DNA of 64,000 bases from Vibrio neptunius (GTDB taxonomy: Bacteria > Pseudomonadota > Gammaproteobacteria > Enterobacterales > Vibrionaceae), in the NCBI GenBank assembly GCA_019339365.1, contig CP079859.1, forward strand, positions 930,001-994,000. Reading direction: 5' to 3'. This document shows, in pieces, positions 46,250-56,140 of this stretch. The number at the start of each line of letters is the position of its first letter. Position 1 is the stretch's first letter. Under the pieces are notes generated by a model. It searched no databases. It had not been told where the DNA came from and saw only the letters and a program-made list of their open reading frames with translations. The translations under genes and the position numbers were made by a program.

Positions 46250-47767
46250 ATGACTGATGCTGTTCAAAACGACAATGTACAAGAAGAGAATAAGCTGATT
46301 GCTGAGCGCCGCGCTAAACTGGATCATATCCGTCAGAGCTGCAAAGCAAACGGCCACCCAAATGACTTCCGTCGTGAGCACCTAGCTGGCGATCTTCAAG
46401 CGGAATTCGGTGAAAAGACGAAAGAAGAGCTAGAAGAGCTAAACCATGTTGTGGCAATCGCTGGTCGTGTCATGGCTAAGCGTGGTCCTTTCCTAGCGAT
46501 TCAAGAAACCTCTGGTCGTATCCAAGCTTACGCTGCAAAAGATGTTCAAAAAGAGCTGAAAGAGAAATACCAAGGCCTAGATATCGGTGACATCATCGGT
46601 GTGAAAGGTGCTCTTCACAAGTCAGGTAAAGGCGACCTTTACGTGAACATGGAGTCGTACGAGTTGCTAACGAAAGCACTTCGTCCACTTCCAGAGAAAT
46701 TCCACGGTCTGACTGACCAAGAGATGCGTTACCGTCAGCGTTACGTTGACCTTATCGTCAACCAAGATTCACGTGAAGCGTTCATCATCCGTTCTAAGCT
46801 TGTATCGGCAATCCGTAACTTCATGAGCTCAAAAGGTTACCTAGAAGTTGAAACGCCAATGATGCACGTTATCCCAGGTGGTGCAACGGCTCGCCCATTC
46901 ATCACTCACCACAACGCACTAGACATCGACATGTACCTACGTGTTGCTCCAGAGCTTTACCTAAAGCGTCTAGTGGTTGGTGGTTTTGACCGCGTATTCG
47001 AGATCAACCGTAACTTCCGTAACGAAGGTCTATCGCCACGTCACAACCCAGAATTCACTATGATGGAATTCTACCAAGCGTACTCTGATTACAAAGACCT
47101 AATGGATCTGACTGAAGAGATGCTAAGCACAGTTGCGATGGACGTTCTTGGTTCAACGTCTATGCCTTACGGTGACGAAACAGTTGAGTTTGGTGGTAAG
47201 TACGCTCGCATGAGCATGTTTGAAGCAATCAAACACTACAACCCAGAGCACGCTGAGATCCAGGCGCTCACAGAACAAGACCTTACTAGTCGTGACAAGA
47301 TGGTTGCTATCGCAAAATCAGTACACGTTGAAGTAGAAACGTTCTGGACATGTGGTCAACTGCTAGAAGAGATCTTTGGTGAGACTGCGGAACCTCAGCT
47401 AATCCAACCAACGTTCATTACTGGCTACCCAGCGGATATTTCTCCTCTTGCTCGTCGCAGCGATGACAACCCATTCTTCACAGACCGTTTCGAATTCTTC
47501 ATTGGCGGCCGTGAAGTGGCGAATGGCTTCTCAGAGCTTAATGATGCAGAAGATCAAGATGCGCGCTTTAAAGCTCAGGTTGATGCGAAAGACGCAGGTG
47601 ATGACGAAGCAATGTACTATGATGCAGATTACATTACCGCCCTTGAGCACGGCTTACCGCCAACGGCAGGGCAAGGTATCGGTATCGATCGTCTAGCGAT
47701 GCTGTTTACTAACACGCACACCATCCGTGACGTGATTCTGTTCCCTGCGATGCGTCCACAAGCTTAA
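46250..47767 (+). CDS. lysS: Lysyl-tRNA synthetase LysS (class II)
   Basis: Charges tRNA-Lys. 505 residues. N-terminal OB-fold anticodon-binding domain at about 60-150; class II motif 1 around [15 protein letters not shown], motif 2 [19 protein letters not shown], and motif 3 [15 protein letters not shown]. Codon use looks strongly biased, as for a highly expressed gene. It is downstream of prfB, the same order as in E. coli. Confidence 0.97.
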   Translation: MTDAVQNDNVQEENKLIAERRAKLDHIRQSCKANGHPNDFRREHLAGDLQAEFGEKTKEELEELNHVVAIAGRVMAKRGPFLAIQETSGRIQAYAAKDVQKELKEKYQGLDIGDIIGVKGALHKSGKGDLYVNMESYELLTKALRPLPEKFHGLTDQEMRYRQRYVDLIVNQDSREAFIIRSKLVSAIRNFMSSKGYLEVETPMMHVIPGGATARPFITHHNALDIDMYLRVAPELYLKRLVVGGFDRVFEINRNFRNEGLSPRHNPEFTMMEFYQAYSDYKDLMDLTEEMLSTVAMDVLGSTSMPYGDETVEFGGKYARMSMFEAIKHYNPEHAEIQALTEQDLTSRDKMVAIAKSVHVEVETFWTCGQLLEEIFGETAEPQLIQPTFITGYPADISPLARRSDDNPFFTDRFEFFIGGREVANGFSELNDAEDQDARFKAQVDAKDAGDDEAMYYDADYITALEHGLPPTAGQGIGIDRLAMLFTNTHTIRDVILFPAMRPQA

Positions 47768-47787
47768 TAGCGAGTGTAAAAACAGCG

Positions 47788-47825
47788 AAAAGGCCGATAT
47801 CACTCAGTGGTATCGGCCTTTTTTA
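47788..47825. terminator. Bidirectional terminator between lysS and ubiV
   Basis: AAAGGCCGATATCAC, TCA loop, GTGGTATCGGCCTTT: about 15 bp with one G-U pair and T-runs on both strands, between convergent genes. Confidence 0.93.
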
Positions 47826-47836
47826 TGGCTCTAGGG

Positions 47837-48715
47837 TCAGAGGTTTTTCACTTCCAGGCCTGCGATCTGATGCCAATAACCGTTACATTGGCGGCTTTCA
47901 ATGTTCATCGGACTTTGTCCGAATTCGTTAGCTCGAAAATGGTTTAACTCTGAAAGGGTCTCGATGCCAAGTGGGCTGAGACGAACGACATCGACCAATC
48001 CTCTCATACTTGGCAAATCGTTAATCAGGTTGTAGCAATAGCCTGATTGAGTCTGAATACCATTGAGATTAAACACTTGTTGACCTTCCTGACTGCTGAC
48101 TTTTATACCTGTTGGGTATTTGATACAGCAAGTTTCACAATCGTCTTTGGCTCTATTTTCAGCACGAGCAGTGAAGCAGCGCGCAGAGTAGGCCAGTGGC
48201 AAATAGCCATGGCTGAAAACTTCAACATCGAACTGTCCACGAATCCCTATTTCTTCAGATTGCATCATTGTTTTATCCAACCAGTCGCGGGAAAGCTCAA
48301 CTGGCATACACCATCGGATCATGCCTTGTTTAACAAATAGTTTCAGCGTATGTGCGTTATAAACATTCACAGCAGGGCCGACGACAAACGGAATCTTCTG
48401 TTCAGAAGCCAACTGTATGGCAGAGACATCGTTAGCTTCGATAGCAAATTCGCCATTATCAATGTACTTCTTCATGATATTGACTTCACTAGGCGCTTCA
48501 AGCAATGCCATGGTGGATAGCACGACTTGTTTGCCGGATTGGCTGAGCGCTCTTGCAATATCCAGCCAATGTGCAGGTTTCATTTCTCTACGTTTGGAAC
48601 ACACGCTCTCACCTAGATAAATGATGTCGGCGTCGCTCGATGCGGCTTGCAGATAAAACTCTTCAACATCTTGCTTAGGCCAGAAGTAAAGGAGAGGACC
48701 AAGGGCGTATTTCAT
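47837..48715 (-). CDS. ubiV: O2-independent ubiquinone hydroxylation protein UbiV (U32 family)
   Basis: Partner of UbiU in the anaerobic hydroxylation steps of ubiquinone synthesis. 292 residues, peptidase-U32 family fold. Four cysteines expected to hold a 4Fe-4S cluster are visible: ESVCSKRR near residue 39, [10 protein letters not shown], and CETCCIKYP around 180-195. Start ATG 48715 ([14 protein letters not shown]) matches the family and has GGAAA upstream; the open frame extends to 48745. It lies 20 bp downstream of ubiU. Confidence 0.93.
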   Translation of the reverse strand: MKYALGPLLYFWPKQDVEEFYLQAASSDADIIYLGESVCSKRREMKPAHWLDIARALSQSGKQVVLSTMALLEAPSEVNIMKKYIDNGEFAIEANDVSAIQLASEQKIPFVVGPAVNVYNAHTLKLFVKQGMIRWCMPVELSRDWLDKTMMQSEEIGIRGQFDVEVFSHGYLPLAYSARCFTARAENRAKDDCETCCIKYPTGIKVSSQEGQQVFNLNGIQTQSGYCYNLINDLPSMRGLVDVVRLSPLGIETLSELNHFRANEFGQSPMNIESRQCNGYWHQIAGLEVKNL

Positions 48716-48735
48716 CGTATTTTCCATTCTATACC

Positions 48736-49749
48736 TTACTGCCACTTACGGTGATAAGCACCGAGGGTTGTCTGAGTACCTTCCGAGACGTTGGCCAGCG
48801 TAGCATCCCAAGCTGCTTCAACTTGATAGGTTTCAGGTTTGGCTAAGTAGTGGTCAATGGCGGCACGCCAGGTACGAGTCACCTGTTCTACATAGGCGGG
48901 GCTTCGTTGACGGCCTTCGATTTTTACAGAAGCCACATTCGCGGCGAACAAATCAGGCAACATCGAGAGTGTATTGAGGCTGGTGGGCTCTTCCAATGCA
49001 TGATAAGCCTGAGTGTGCTCGTCCAGCTCTGCCGTGAATCGGCCCTTACACAAAGTGGGGTAGCCAGCATTTTCGCCATCACTGTAGCGATCAATGAGAA
49101 TTTTATTCAACCGAGATTCCAGTCCTTTGTCTGTCTCCTGCCAACGAACAAACTTTGCCGGTGAGCACGCGCCAACGGTATTGGGAGACTCGCCCGTCAT
49201 ATATGAAGAAAGGTAACAGCGGCCTTCAGACATAATGCATAAGCTGCCGAAGGCGAACACTTCCAAATCGACATCCTGTGGAATATTGCGTGACAGCTGT
49301 TTGACCTGATGGATAGACAGTACACGCGGCAGCACCACACGTTTAACATTGAAATTGCGTTTATAGAAGTCTATCGCTGCGACATTGGTTGCAGATGCTT
49401 GAACCGACAAATGCAGTTCGAGCTCAGGGTATTTGTTGGCGGCGTAATCCAGTACGGCGATATCAGCAATGATTAATGCATTAATGCCACTTTGAGCGGC
49501 GCGATCGACGGCGTCCGTCCAGCGTTCAAATCCATCAGGATGGGCGAAAGTATTCAGCGCGACGTGAATTTTTTTCTTATGGTCGTGAACGTACTGAACC
49601 GCTTTGTCCAGTTTCTTGCCAGTGAAGTTAAGACCTGCGAAGTGGCGCGCATTGGTATCGTCTTTGAAGCCGATGTATACAGCGTCAGCACCACAGTCGA
49701 TGGCTGTTTTAAGAGCAGGTAAGTTACCTGCAGGGCACAAGAGTTCCAT
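48736..49749 (-). CDS. ubiU: O2-independent ubiquinone hydroxylation protein UbiU (U32 family)
   Basis: 4Fe-4S protein acting with UbiV and UbiT in oxygen-independent ubiquinone synthesis. 337 residues. N-terminal [18 protein letters not shown] and the cysteine set [19 protein letters not shown] and TLCKGRF match the cluster ligands. A weak FNR-like half-site TTGAT occurs at 49823-49827, about 75 bp upstream. First gene of the ubiU-ubiV unit. Confidence 0.93.
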   Translation of the reverse strand: MELLCPAGNLPALKTAIDCGADAVYIGFKDDTNARHFAGLNFTGKKLDKAVQYVHDHKKKIHVALNTFAHPDGFERWTDAVDRAAQSGINALIIADIAVLDYAANKYPELELHLSVQASATNVAAIDFYKRNFNVKRVVLPRVLSIHQVKQLSRNIPQDVDLEVFAFGSLCIMSEGRCYLSSYMTGESPNTVGACSPAKFVRWQETDKGLESRLNKILIDRYSDGENAGYPTLCKGRFTAELDEHTQAYHALEEPTSLNTLSMLPDLFAANVASVKIEGRQRSPAYVEQVTRTWRAAIDHYLAKPETYQVEAAWDATLANVSEGTQTTLGAYHRKWQ

Positions 49750-49883
49750 GCATCTTCCAATCTGTTTAACAGTCTTTGCAAAAAATTGCTCCGTATTTTA
49801 TGAAGGAATGTGAATGGCAAGTTTGATTTAAGGCAGGTTTAGGTAAGTTTCTGAGTTAAATACTCATTTACAGTGAGTAGCGT

Positions 49884-51923
49884 TCAGTTTTTGTGGCGGC
49901 GGTGCTGAGCAAATAACTCTTCGACCTCGTGCTTTGGTTGCGGGCGATAGAAATGGAATCCCTGAATCGAATTGCAATTGAGGTTAGAGAGGAGAGTCGC
50001 TTGTTGCTGAGTTTCGACGCCTTCGGCAACGACAGTCAGATTAAGTGATTTACCCAGATTAATGATATTTTCGATCACCGTTACCTGTTTCGGTAGCGTA
50101 TCTATGTCACTGATGAAAGCGCGATCAATCTTAAGCTCATCAATCGGGAAACGGGCCAGATAAGAAAGCGAAGAATAGCCGGTACCAAAGTCGTCAATCG
50201 ACAAAGCAAAGCCAAGCTTTTTAATGGCGTTAAGCATTTGCAGCGTATGCTCGCTATCGCTCATCACTGCACTTTCGGTCAGTTCGAACGTGATACAGTT
50301 GGGATCAAGCTCTGTAGTACGCAGGAGTTTTTCCATGTAATCGATCAGTTTTGGATTGCCAAACTGTTCTGGCGACAGGTTGATTGCGACTCGACCTGGC
50401 AAAATACTTTGAAGTTTCCAACGCTTAACGGTACTGAATACTTCTCGCATGACAACTCTACCCAAGTGTTCAATCAAACCTGCTCGCTCAGCTACGGGAA
50501 TGAAGGCTCCTGGGCTAATGTAACCTTCCACGGGATGTTTCCAGCGGATAAGAGCTTCGGCGCCATTAATGCTGAAATCACGGGCGTTAACCTTAGGCTG
50601 GTACCACACTTCCAAGCCATTTTGTTGCAGGGCTTTTTGCAGCTCTATCTCTAGCCATAAACGCATACGCGCTTCTTTGTTCATCTGGTCATTAAACTTA
50701 ATCAGACGATTCCGGCCACGGTCTTTGGCTTCGTACATCGCGGTGTCTGCGTTTTGCAGCAGAATACGAGCGTCGTTGCCGTCACCTGGATAAGCCACAC
50801 TGCCAATAGAGCACGCTAAACGTTTGCTGAAATGGTGCAGATCAAAAGGCTGATTAATGAGGGAAATGATGCGTTCAGCAAGCATTTCGGCCATGTGATG
50901 ATTGTCTGGTTCAGGCATAATCAGACCGAATTCATCGCCTCCTAAATGCCCTACTACTGCGTGCTGTGGCAACAAACGCTTAAGACGTGACGACACTTCT
51001 TTTATCACTTTGTCACCGATATGATGGCCTAGAGAATCATTGATGTTTTTAAAATTATCAATATCTAAATAGAGCAACAAAAGTGGTGTTTCATTATGAA
51101 TGAACTGCTCAAGACGTTTGGTAAAACCAAAACGATTGTAAAGGCCAGTTAAAGAATCAATGTGTGCATCCTCTAAGGGCTTGTTACTTAGATGTTTGGT
51201 GGCCTCATCAGCATCTTGAATGAGGACTAACTGAGAACCACTGCCTAGCACCATTGCCTCATCAGCGTGCAGTTGAACACGGCGCTCAAAGCCACACCTT
51301 GGCCCTGTCAGACAGGTTAAAGGTGCTTTCGCCAGTGAACTGCTGAGCGATTTACTGAAAACCGTTTTGGTTTTCTCATCGACAAATAAGCGTGAAAGCT
51401 CTTCACCCAACAAATCACTGTTATCTTCAAAGCCGAGTAAACGTACCGCCGCAGGGTTGGCTGAAATGATGCAATCGTCTTCTACAATGAGCAAGCCATC
51501 TGGTAATAAGGTAGTGAGTGTTGAGAACTTATTTTCCGACTCTTCTAGAGAGCGAACCAGAATATGTTTTTCGGATGTATCGACAGCATGAAAAGCTACG
51601 TAGTCAATTTTCTTGTCGATTACGATGGGGGCTAAGCTGAAATGCAGACTGGTTTCGAGCTCAATCTCGTTCAGTGTGATTTCTGCTTCGAGAAATTCTC
51701 CGTTAAAGGCTCTCTCATAATAAGGCTTGAGCTGATGATAGAAATGTTCACCTAAGGTTTGCGTATCGCTCATACCGACCAGTTCTCGATTGGATAGACC
51801 TGCTATATCGCAATAGCGACCATTAACCATGGCATAGTTATGCTGGCTATCCAAAATGGCGAAAAAAAACGGGCTGTTCGCCGTTATCTTCGTGAACCAA
51901 TGCTGTAGTTGTTGCGAAAGCAT
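49884..51923 (-). CDS. PAS-GGDEF-EAL c-di-GMP protein, RocS/ScrG-like
   Basis: About 679 residues, no membrane segment. N-terminal PAS domains at about 15-120 and 130-240 (second with ENKFSTLTTLLPDGLLIVEDD), GGDEF intact at 328-332 (HLGGDEFGL), EAL at 456-458 (AEALIRWKHP) with later motifs DDFGTGYSS and VVAEGVET. Position between ubiUV and ubiT matches V. cholerae rocS as I recall it. RocS/ScrG proteins affect motility and biofilm. Start ATG 51923 preferred; an in-frame TTG at 51953 would add 10 residues. Whether synthesis or hydrolysis dominates is not visible. Confidence 0.9.
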   Translation of the reverse strand: MLSQQLQHWFTKITANSPFFFAILDSQHNYAMVNGRYCDIAGLSNRELVGMSDTQTLGEHFYHQLKPYYERAFNGEFLEAEITLNEIELETSLHFSLAPIVIDKKIDYVAFHAVDTSEKHILVRSLEESENKFSTLTTLLPDGLLIVEDDCIISANPAAVRLLGFEDNSDLLGEELSRLFVDEKTKTVFSKSLSSSLAKAPLTCLTGPRCGFERRVQLHADEAMVLGSGSQLVLIQDADEATKHLSNKPLEDAHIDSLTGLYNRFGFTKRLEQFIHNETPLLLLYLDIDNFKNINDSLGHHIGDKVIKEVSSRLKRLLPQHAVVGHLGGDEFGLIMPEPDNHHMAEMLAERIISLINQPFDLHHFSKRLACSIGSVAYPGDGNDARILLQNADTAMYEAKDRGRNRLIKFNDQMNKEARMRLWLEIELQKALQQNGLEVWYQPKVNARDFSINGAEALIRWKHPVEGYISPGAFIPVAERAGLIEHLGRVVMREVFSTVKRWKLQSILPGRVAINLSPEQFGNPKLIDYMEKLLRTTELDPNCITFELTESAVMSDSEHTLQMLNAIKKLGFALSIDDFGTGYSSLSYLARFPIDELKIDRAFISDIDTLPKQVTVIENIINLGKSLNLTVVAEGVETQQQATLLSNLNCNSIQGFHFYRPQPKHEVEELFAQHRRHKN

Positions 51924-52044
51924 CAAAGGTATTACCGACTCTCCAAAGAGCAATACGAGTCACAGAGTTGTGAATAGAAGCGATACCAATAACTATAACT
52001 GTGATTGCCGCTAGATTAAAGGGTTAGCGGTATCAGACTCATTT

Positions 52045-52058
52045 TTGATACACAACAG
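52045..52058. promoter_or_regulatory. FNR-like site upstream of ubiT
   Basis: TTGATACACAACAG matches TTGAT-N4-ATCAA at 8 of 10 positions, about 65 bp before the ubiT start. FNR control of ubiUVT is known in E. coli; here it is inference from one imperfect site. Confidence 0.4.
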
Positions 52059-52120
52059 GAATCGCTCCATCATCATCCATTATGATGAGTTTCCTATTTA
52101 CAAAGTAACGGATAACGCTC

Positions 52121-52648
52121 GTGATTAACAAGATTCGTACTCAGCTAGTTGAAAATGCCGCATCAATTTTGAGATCTCCAGTCCAGTTATTACCAGAATC
52201 TGTACAAAAAAAAGCCTTGCTGGATGGGTTGAAGATGGTATTTAAAGAGGCGCTCGAAGACGGTGATTTTGAGTTTCTCCTAGATAAGTGGTTGAAAATA
52301 GAGATAAAGGATATGCATCTTAGTTGGTGTTTGAGCTATAAGAAAGACAAGCTGATTGTTGCAAATTCTCAAGTCGAGGAAGATATTACGTTTCGCGGTA
52401 ATCTCAATGACCTAGTATTAATCGCAGGAAGAAAAGAAGATCCTGATACATTATTCTTTCAGCGCCGCTTGTCTATAGAAGGGGATACAGAGCTGGGGTT
52501 AGAGATTAAAAACTTAATGGATAGTATTGATTTCGAGCAGTTGCCGAAACCATTGCAAACTCTATTAAATCAACTAGCCGATTTTGTGCAGAAAGGGTTA
52601 CAATCGCCTATTGCACAAAGTGAGGTGATTAATGCTAATTCGAACTGA
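52121..52648 (+). CDS. ubiT: Ubiquinone accessory lipid-binding protein UbiT (SCP2 domain)
   Basis: SCP2-type lipid carrier needed for anaerobic ubiquinone synthesis, probably presenting quinone intermediates. 175 residues, SCP2 domain at about 40-145 (HLSWCLSYKKDKLIV, then DITFRGNLNDLVLIAGRKEDPDTLFFQR typical of the family). Start GTG 52121. It overlaps the next gene by 17 bp and is divergent from the c-di-GMP gene. ubiUV lies just beyond that gene. Confidence 0.9.
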   Translation: MINKIRTQLVENAASILRSPVQLLPESVQKKALLDGLKMVFKEALEDGDFEFLLDKWLKIEIKDMHLSWCLSYKKDKLIVANSQVEEDITFRGNLNDLVLIAGRKEDPDTLFFQRRLSIEGDTELGLEIKNLMDSIDFEQLPKPLQTLLNQLADFVQKGLQSPIAQSEVINANSN

Positions 52649-53135
52649 AGCTCCGGCTGATATTCTTGCGGTCGACAGACTACTTAAGTCTGCTTTTGAA
52701 ACAAAAGCTGAAGCAGCTTTAGTTATGAAGCTAAGAGAAAATGGACGTAGAACCTTATCATTGGTTGCCTGTAATGATGAAGGAGAAGTGGTTGGGCACG
52801 TCATGTTCAGTCCGGTTACATTAAATGGTGAAGACTTAAACTGGCAGGGCTTGGCTCCACTCGCTATAAAAGCAGACTACCGCCGACAAGGTCTGGCGGC
52901 TGAGCTAGTTAAGGAAGGTCTGGAATCGCTAAAAGAGTTCGGCTACCCGGCTTGTGTGGTACTGGGTGAACCTGAGTATTATTCGCGCTTTGGTTTTGAA
53001 GTGAGTGAAAAGTATGGTTTCAACTGTCAATGGGAAGTGCCAACTGGTTCATTCCAAGTTATAGCGCTTGCAGAAGGTGAGTTTACTCATCGAAGTGGTC
53101 TAATTGAATACAGCCCAGAGTTTTCAGCGTTTTAG
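52632..53135 (+). CDS. yhbS: GNAT N-acetyltransferase YhbS-like
   Basis: 167-residue GNAT protein. Acetyl-CoA loop LAIKADYRRQGLAAELV at about 78-94, and the family C-terminal VLGEPEYYSRFGFEVS. Substrate unknown; YhbS relatives sit beside ubiT in many Enterobacterales and Vibrio genomes, which supports the name more than the chemistry. Overlaps ubiT by 17 bp, so translation is coupled. The 223 bp after it contain a TTGAAA-N17-TAATAA promoter-like pair, probably for secG. Confidence 0.87.
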   Translation: MLIRTEAPADILAVDRLLKSAFETKAEAALVMKLRENGRRTLSLVACNDEGEVVGHVMFSPVTLNGEDLNWQGLAPLAIKADYRRQGLAAELVKEGLESLKEFGYPACVVLGEPEYYSRFGFEVSEKYGFNCQWEVPTGSFQVIALAEGEFTHRSGLIEYSPEFSAF

Positions 53136-53358
53136 GTAGAGTGCATACGCGAAGGTAGAGAAAAGTAAGACTTTTGTCCTTTTTTTGACCGCTTAGCCTC
53201 CAAGTCGTCTTTTTTTGAAAAATTCTACTTGTCAGCGTAATAACGTTTCGCTAGTATTGCTCGGCCTTCGGTAAGGAGGTCGCTAGCCTTGGTCAAAAAC
53301 ATCAAAAATGAGTTTTCGAGCGGCGCTGGCTCAACAATTTGGAACATAGGTGGAAATC

Positions 53359-53694
53359 ATGTTTACAGTTCTACTTGTGATTTACCTGTTGGCAGCGGTT
53401 GGTGTAATCGGCCTAGTGCTGATTCAACAAGGTAAAGGCGCAGATATGGGAGCCTCATTCGGTGCTGGCGCATCAAACACAGTGTTTGGCGCAAGCGGCT
53501 CAGGTAATTTCCTAACCCGAATGACTGCAATTTTTGCAACAGTATTTTTTATCCTCAGCTTAGTGCTAGGTAACATGTCAACTCATAAAACTGAATCTCA
53601 GTGGGTTGACCCGACTCAAGGTCAAGTTATCCAGAAAGCTGACGATGCTGCGAGTGAAGTTCCAGCCCCTACAGGCGACGAAATTCCTCAATAA
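53359..53694 (+). CDS. secG: Protein translocase subunit SecG
   Basis: Small SecYEG subunit that assists preprotein translocation. 111 residues: two membrane segments (about 2-20 and 52-73) joined by a Gly/Ala-rich loop (QQGKGADMGASFGAGAS) and a hydrophilic tail. Start ATG 53359 has AGGTGG at 53348-53353; GTG 53350 is in frame but less likely. tRNA-Leu begins 15 bp after the stop, the secG-leuU linkage seen in E. coli. glmM, its usual upstream partner, is 17 kb away here. Confidence 0.95.
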   Translation: MFTVLLVIYLLAAVGVIGLVLIQQGKGADMGASFGAGASNTVFGASGSGNFLTRMTAIFATVFFILSLVLGNMSTHKTESQWVDPTQGQVIQKADDAASEVPAPTGDEIPQ

Positions 53695-53709
53695 GCTAAA
53701 GATTTAGCT

Positions 53710-53793
53710 GCCGAGATGGTGAAATTGGTAGACACGCTAGCATGAGGTGCTAGTGCCTTAGGTGTGAGGGTTCGAGTCCCTCTCTCGGCACCA
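53710..53793 (+). tRNA. tRNA-Leu (anticodon GAG)
   Basis: 84 bases including an encoded CCA. Acceptor arms GCCGAGA and TCTCGGC pair perfectly; anticodon stem CTAGC/GCTAG with loop ATGAGGT gives anticodon GAG; long variable arm (class II tRNA); T-loop TTCGAGT. Adjacent to secG like E. coli leuU. Confidence 0.96.
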
Positions 53794-53805
53794 TTATTTA
53801 CAAAC

Positions 53806-53833
53806 TTGTAAAACACCTTGGAGAGCGTATAAT
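53806..53833 (+). promoter_or_regulatory. Sigma-70 promoter for tRNA-fMet
   Basis: TTGTAA (53806-53811), 16-bp spacer, perfect TATAAT (53828-53833), 15 bp before the initiator tRNA, in the gap between the two tRNA genes. It probably also drives rimP-nusA-infB through the leader. Confidence 0.75.
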
Positions 53834-53848
53834 GCTCGACAAGTCGGA

Positions 53849-53925
<77 letters not shown>

Positions 53926-54032
53926 AATCCCTTTTCTTTTATAGATAGTGGATGTGGACAAGTTTGCGCAGTTGCAATAGCAACTGTGAGTTAAGCAGAT
54001 TTTGATTGCTTAACACATCAGGGTCCAGCATC

Positions 54033-54060
54033 AAAAAACCCCGACTTTCGGGGTTTTTTG
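54033..54060 (+). terminator. First terminator in the metY-rimP leader
   Basis: AAAAAACCCCGA, CTT loop, TCGGGGTTTTTT: perfect 12-bp stem. It would end the tRNA-fMet transcript; read-through reaches rimP. Confidence 0.9.
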
Positions 54061-54063
54061 TTA

Positions 54064-54132
54064 TCTGAATTTCTGTATCTCAGAATTTCAGACATTGCTT
54101 GGAATTTAAATTGGGCTCTGAGCCCTTTTTTT
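54064..54132 (+). promoter_or_regulatory. Tandem leader hairpins before rimP (attenuation region)
   Basis: TCTGAATTTCTG and CAGAATTTCAGA (54064-54075/54081-54092) form a 12-bp stem with one mismatch. GGGC-TCTGA-GCCC (54113-54125) then precedes seven T residues, a second terminator-like signal 18 bp before the rimP start. NusA autoregulation by leader termination is known in E. coli; applying it here is inference. Confidence 0.6.
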
Positions 54133-54150
54133 GTTTCTGGAGTGGTTTAA

Positions 54151-54606
54151 ATGACTGGTTTAGAAAGACAACTTACTGAAATGCTTGAAGCACCAGTAGC
54201 TGCATCAGGTTATGAGTTAGTTGGATTAGAATTTATTCGCGCAGGCGAACATTCAACACTACGTATCTTTATTGATCATGAAAATGGCATCTCTGTAGAT
54301 GATTGTGCAGAAGTTAGCCGTCAGGTCAGTGCAGTCATGGACGTTGAAGATCCAATCACCGTGGCTTACAACCTAGAAGTGTCTTCTCCAGGTTTAGAAA
54401 GACCACTTTTCAAAGCAGCACACTATGAACAATTTATTGGTCACGAGGTAAGCATCGTTTTGAAAATGGCTGTTGGTAACCGTCGTAAGTGGAAAGGTGT
54501 TATCCACGCAATCGAGGGTGAAACAGTAACAGTTACTGTGGACGGCAACGCAGAAGAGTTTGCTTTGAGCAACATTTCAAAAGCTAACCTGATCCCTAAA
54601 TTTTAA
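54151..54606 (+). CDS. rimP: Ribosome maturation factor RimP
   Basis: Needed for 30S subunit maturation. 151 residues, two-domain RimP fold, with conserved [37 protein letters not shown] and [18 protein letters not shown] before ATG 54151. First gene of rimP-nusA-infB-rbfA-truB. Confidence 0.95.
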   Translation: MTGLERQLTEMLEAPVAASGYELVGLEFIRAGEHSTLRIFIDHENGISVDDCAEVSRQVSAVMDVEDPITVAYNLEVSSPGLERPLFKAAHYEQFIGHEVSIVLKMAVGNRRKWKGVIHAIEGETVTVTVDGNAEEFALSNISKANLIPKF

Positions 54607-54630
54607 TTAAGGTCTTAGAGGCTATTTAAA

Positions 54631-56118
54631 ATGAGTAAAGAAATTTTAGCGGTAGCAGAAGCGGTATCAAACGAAAAAGGGGTACCTCGTGAGCGCATCT
54701 TTGAAGCCCTAGAGATAGCTCTAGCTACATCTACAAAAAAGAAACACGAAATCGAAATCGATGTACGTGTTGAAATTGACCGTAAAACGGGTGAGTTCGA
54801 TACTTATCGTCGTTGGTTAGTTGTTGAAGAAGTAGAGAACCCAACAAAAGAAATCTCTCTTGAAGCAGCACAGTTTGATGATGAGACGATTGAACTAGGT
54901 GACTACGTAGAAGATGATATCGAATCAGTAACTTTTGACCGTATTACTACGCAAACAGCGAAGCAGGTCATCGTACAGAAAGTTCGTGAAGCTGAACGTG
55001 CACAGATCGTTGAGCAGTTCATCGACAATGAAGGTGAGCTAGTTACTGGTGTGGTTAAGAAAGTTAACCGCGAAACTATCGTACTTGACCTAGGTAACAA
55101 CGCTGAAGCGGTAATTCTACGTGATGACCAGCTTCCTCGTGAAAACCACCGTCCGGGGGACCGCGTTCGTGGTCTCCTGTACCGCGTAGCGCCAGAAGCT
55201 CGTGGTTTCCAACTATTCATCACACGGTCTAAGCCAGAAATGCTGGCGGAGCTATTCCGTGTTGAAGTACCGGAAATTGCAGAAGAGATCATTGAACTGA
55301 AAGGTGCGGCTCGCGATCCGGGTTCTCGTGCGAAGATTGCAGTGAAGACTAACGACAAGCGCATCGACCCAGTGGGTGCGTGTGTTGGTATGCGTGGAGC
55401 ACGTGTACAGGCAGTCTCTGGCGAGCTTGGCGGTGAGCGTATTGATATCGTGCTTTGGGACGATAACCCAGCTCAGTTTGTTATCAATGCAATGGCACCA
55501 GCAGACGTAGCTTCTATCATCGTTGATGAAGATGCTCACGCAATGGATATCGCTGTTGACCCCGATAACCTAGCACAAGCCATTGGCCGTAGCGGTCAAA
55601 ACGTACGTCTGGCTTCTCAACTCACCGGTTGGGAACTGAACGTAATGACGGTTGAAGATCTGCAGAAGAAACACGCAGAAGAGTCTCAAGCGTCAATTGA
55701 AAACTTCATGAAATACCTAGATATCGAAGAAGATTTCGCTCAGCTGTTAGTTGAAGAAGGCTTCTCTTCTCTTGAAGAGGTGGCTTACGTACCAGTAAAC
55801 GAACTGCTTGAAGTTGATGGTCTGGACGAAGATCTTGTCGAAGAACTACGTAGTCGTGCAAAAGATGCCCTAACTACACTGGCTCTGGCTCAGGAAGAAT
55901 CTTTTGAAGGCCTAGAGCCTGCAGAAGACCTGCTTGCTCTAGAAGGTTTAGAACGTGAAATGGCATTTAAACTGGCAGCGAAAGGTGTTGTAACACTGGA
56001 AGATTTGGCTGATCAAGGTATTGATGACCTAGAAGGTATCGATGGCCTAACTGAAGAACGTGCGGGTGAATTAATCATGGCAGCTCGTAACATCTGTTGG
56101 TTCGGCGAAGACGAATAA
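54631..56118 (+). CDS. nusA: Transcription termination/antitermination factor NusA
   Basis: RNA polymerase-bound factor controlling pausing and termination. 495 residues: N-terminal RNAP-binding domain (1-130), S1 (about 135-200), KH1 and KH2 (about 205-345, with [14 protein letters not shown] and [15 protein letters not shown]), and two C-terminal acidic repeats (about 360-495) as in gammaproteobacteria. RBS GAGG before ATG 54631. Confidence 0.97.
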   Translation: MSKEILAVAEAVSNEKGVPRERIFEALEIALATSTKKKHEIEIDVRVEIDRKTGEFDTYRRWLVVEEVENPTKEISLEAAQFDDETIELGDYVEDDIESVTFDRITTQTAKQVIVQKVREAERAQIVEQFIDNEGELVTGVVKKVNRETIVLDLGNNAEAVILRDDQLPRENHRPGDRVRGLLYRVAPEARGFQLFITRSKPEMLAELFRVEVPEIAEEIIELKGAARDPGSRAKIAVKTNDKRIDPVGACVGMRGARVQAVSGELGGERIDIVLWDDNPAQFVINAMAPADVASIIVDEDAHAMDIAVDPDNLAQAIGRSGQNVRLASQLTGWELNVMTVEDLQKKHAEESQASIENFMKYLDIEEDFAQLLVEEGFSSLEEVAYVPVNELLEVDGLDEDLVEELRSRAKDALTTLALAQEESFEGLEPAEDLLALEGLEREMAFKLAAKGVVTLEDLADQGIDDLEGIDGLTEERAGELIMAARNICWFGEDE

Positions 56119-56140
56119 TATTCAGCAAGGAGAAAGCGGC

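Noticed and set aside
53967..53986. GTTGC-AATA-GCAAC hairpin after tRNA-fMet, similar to one near 60352, as a repeat family
   Set aside because: Shared core is too short to distinguish from chance.
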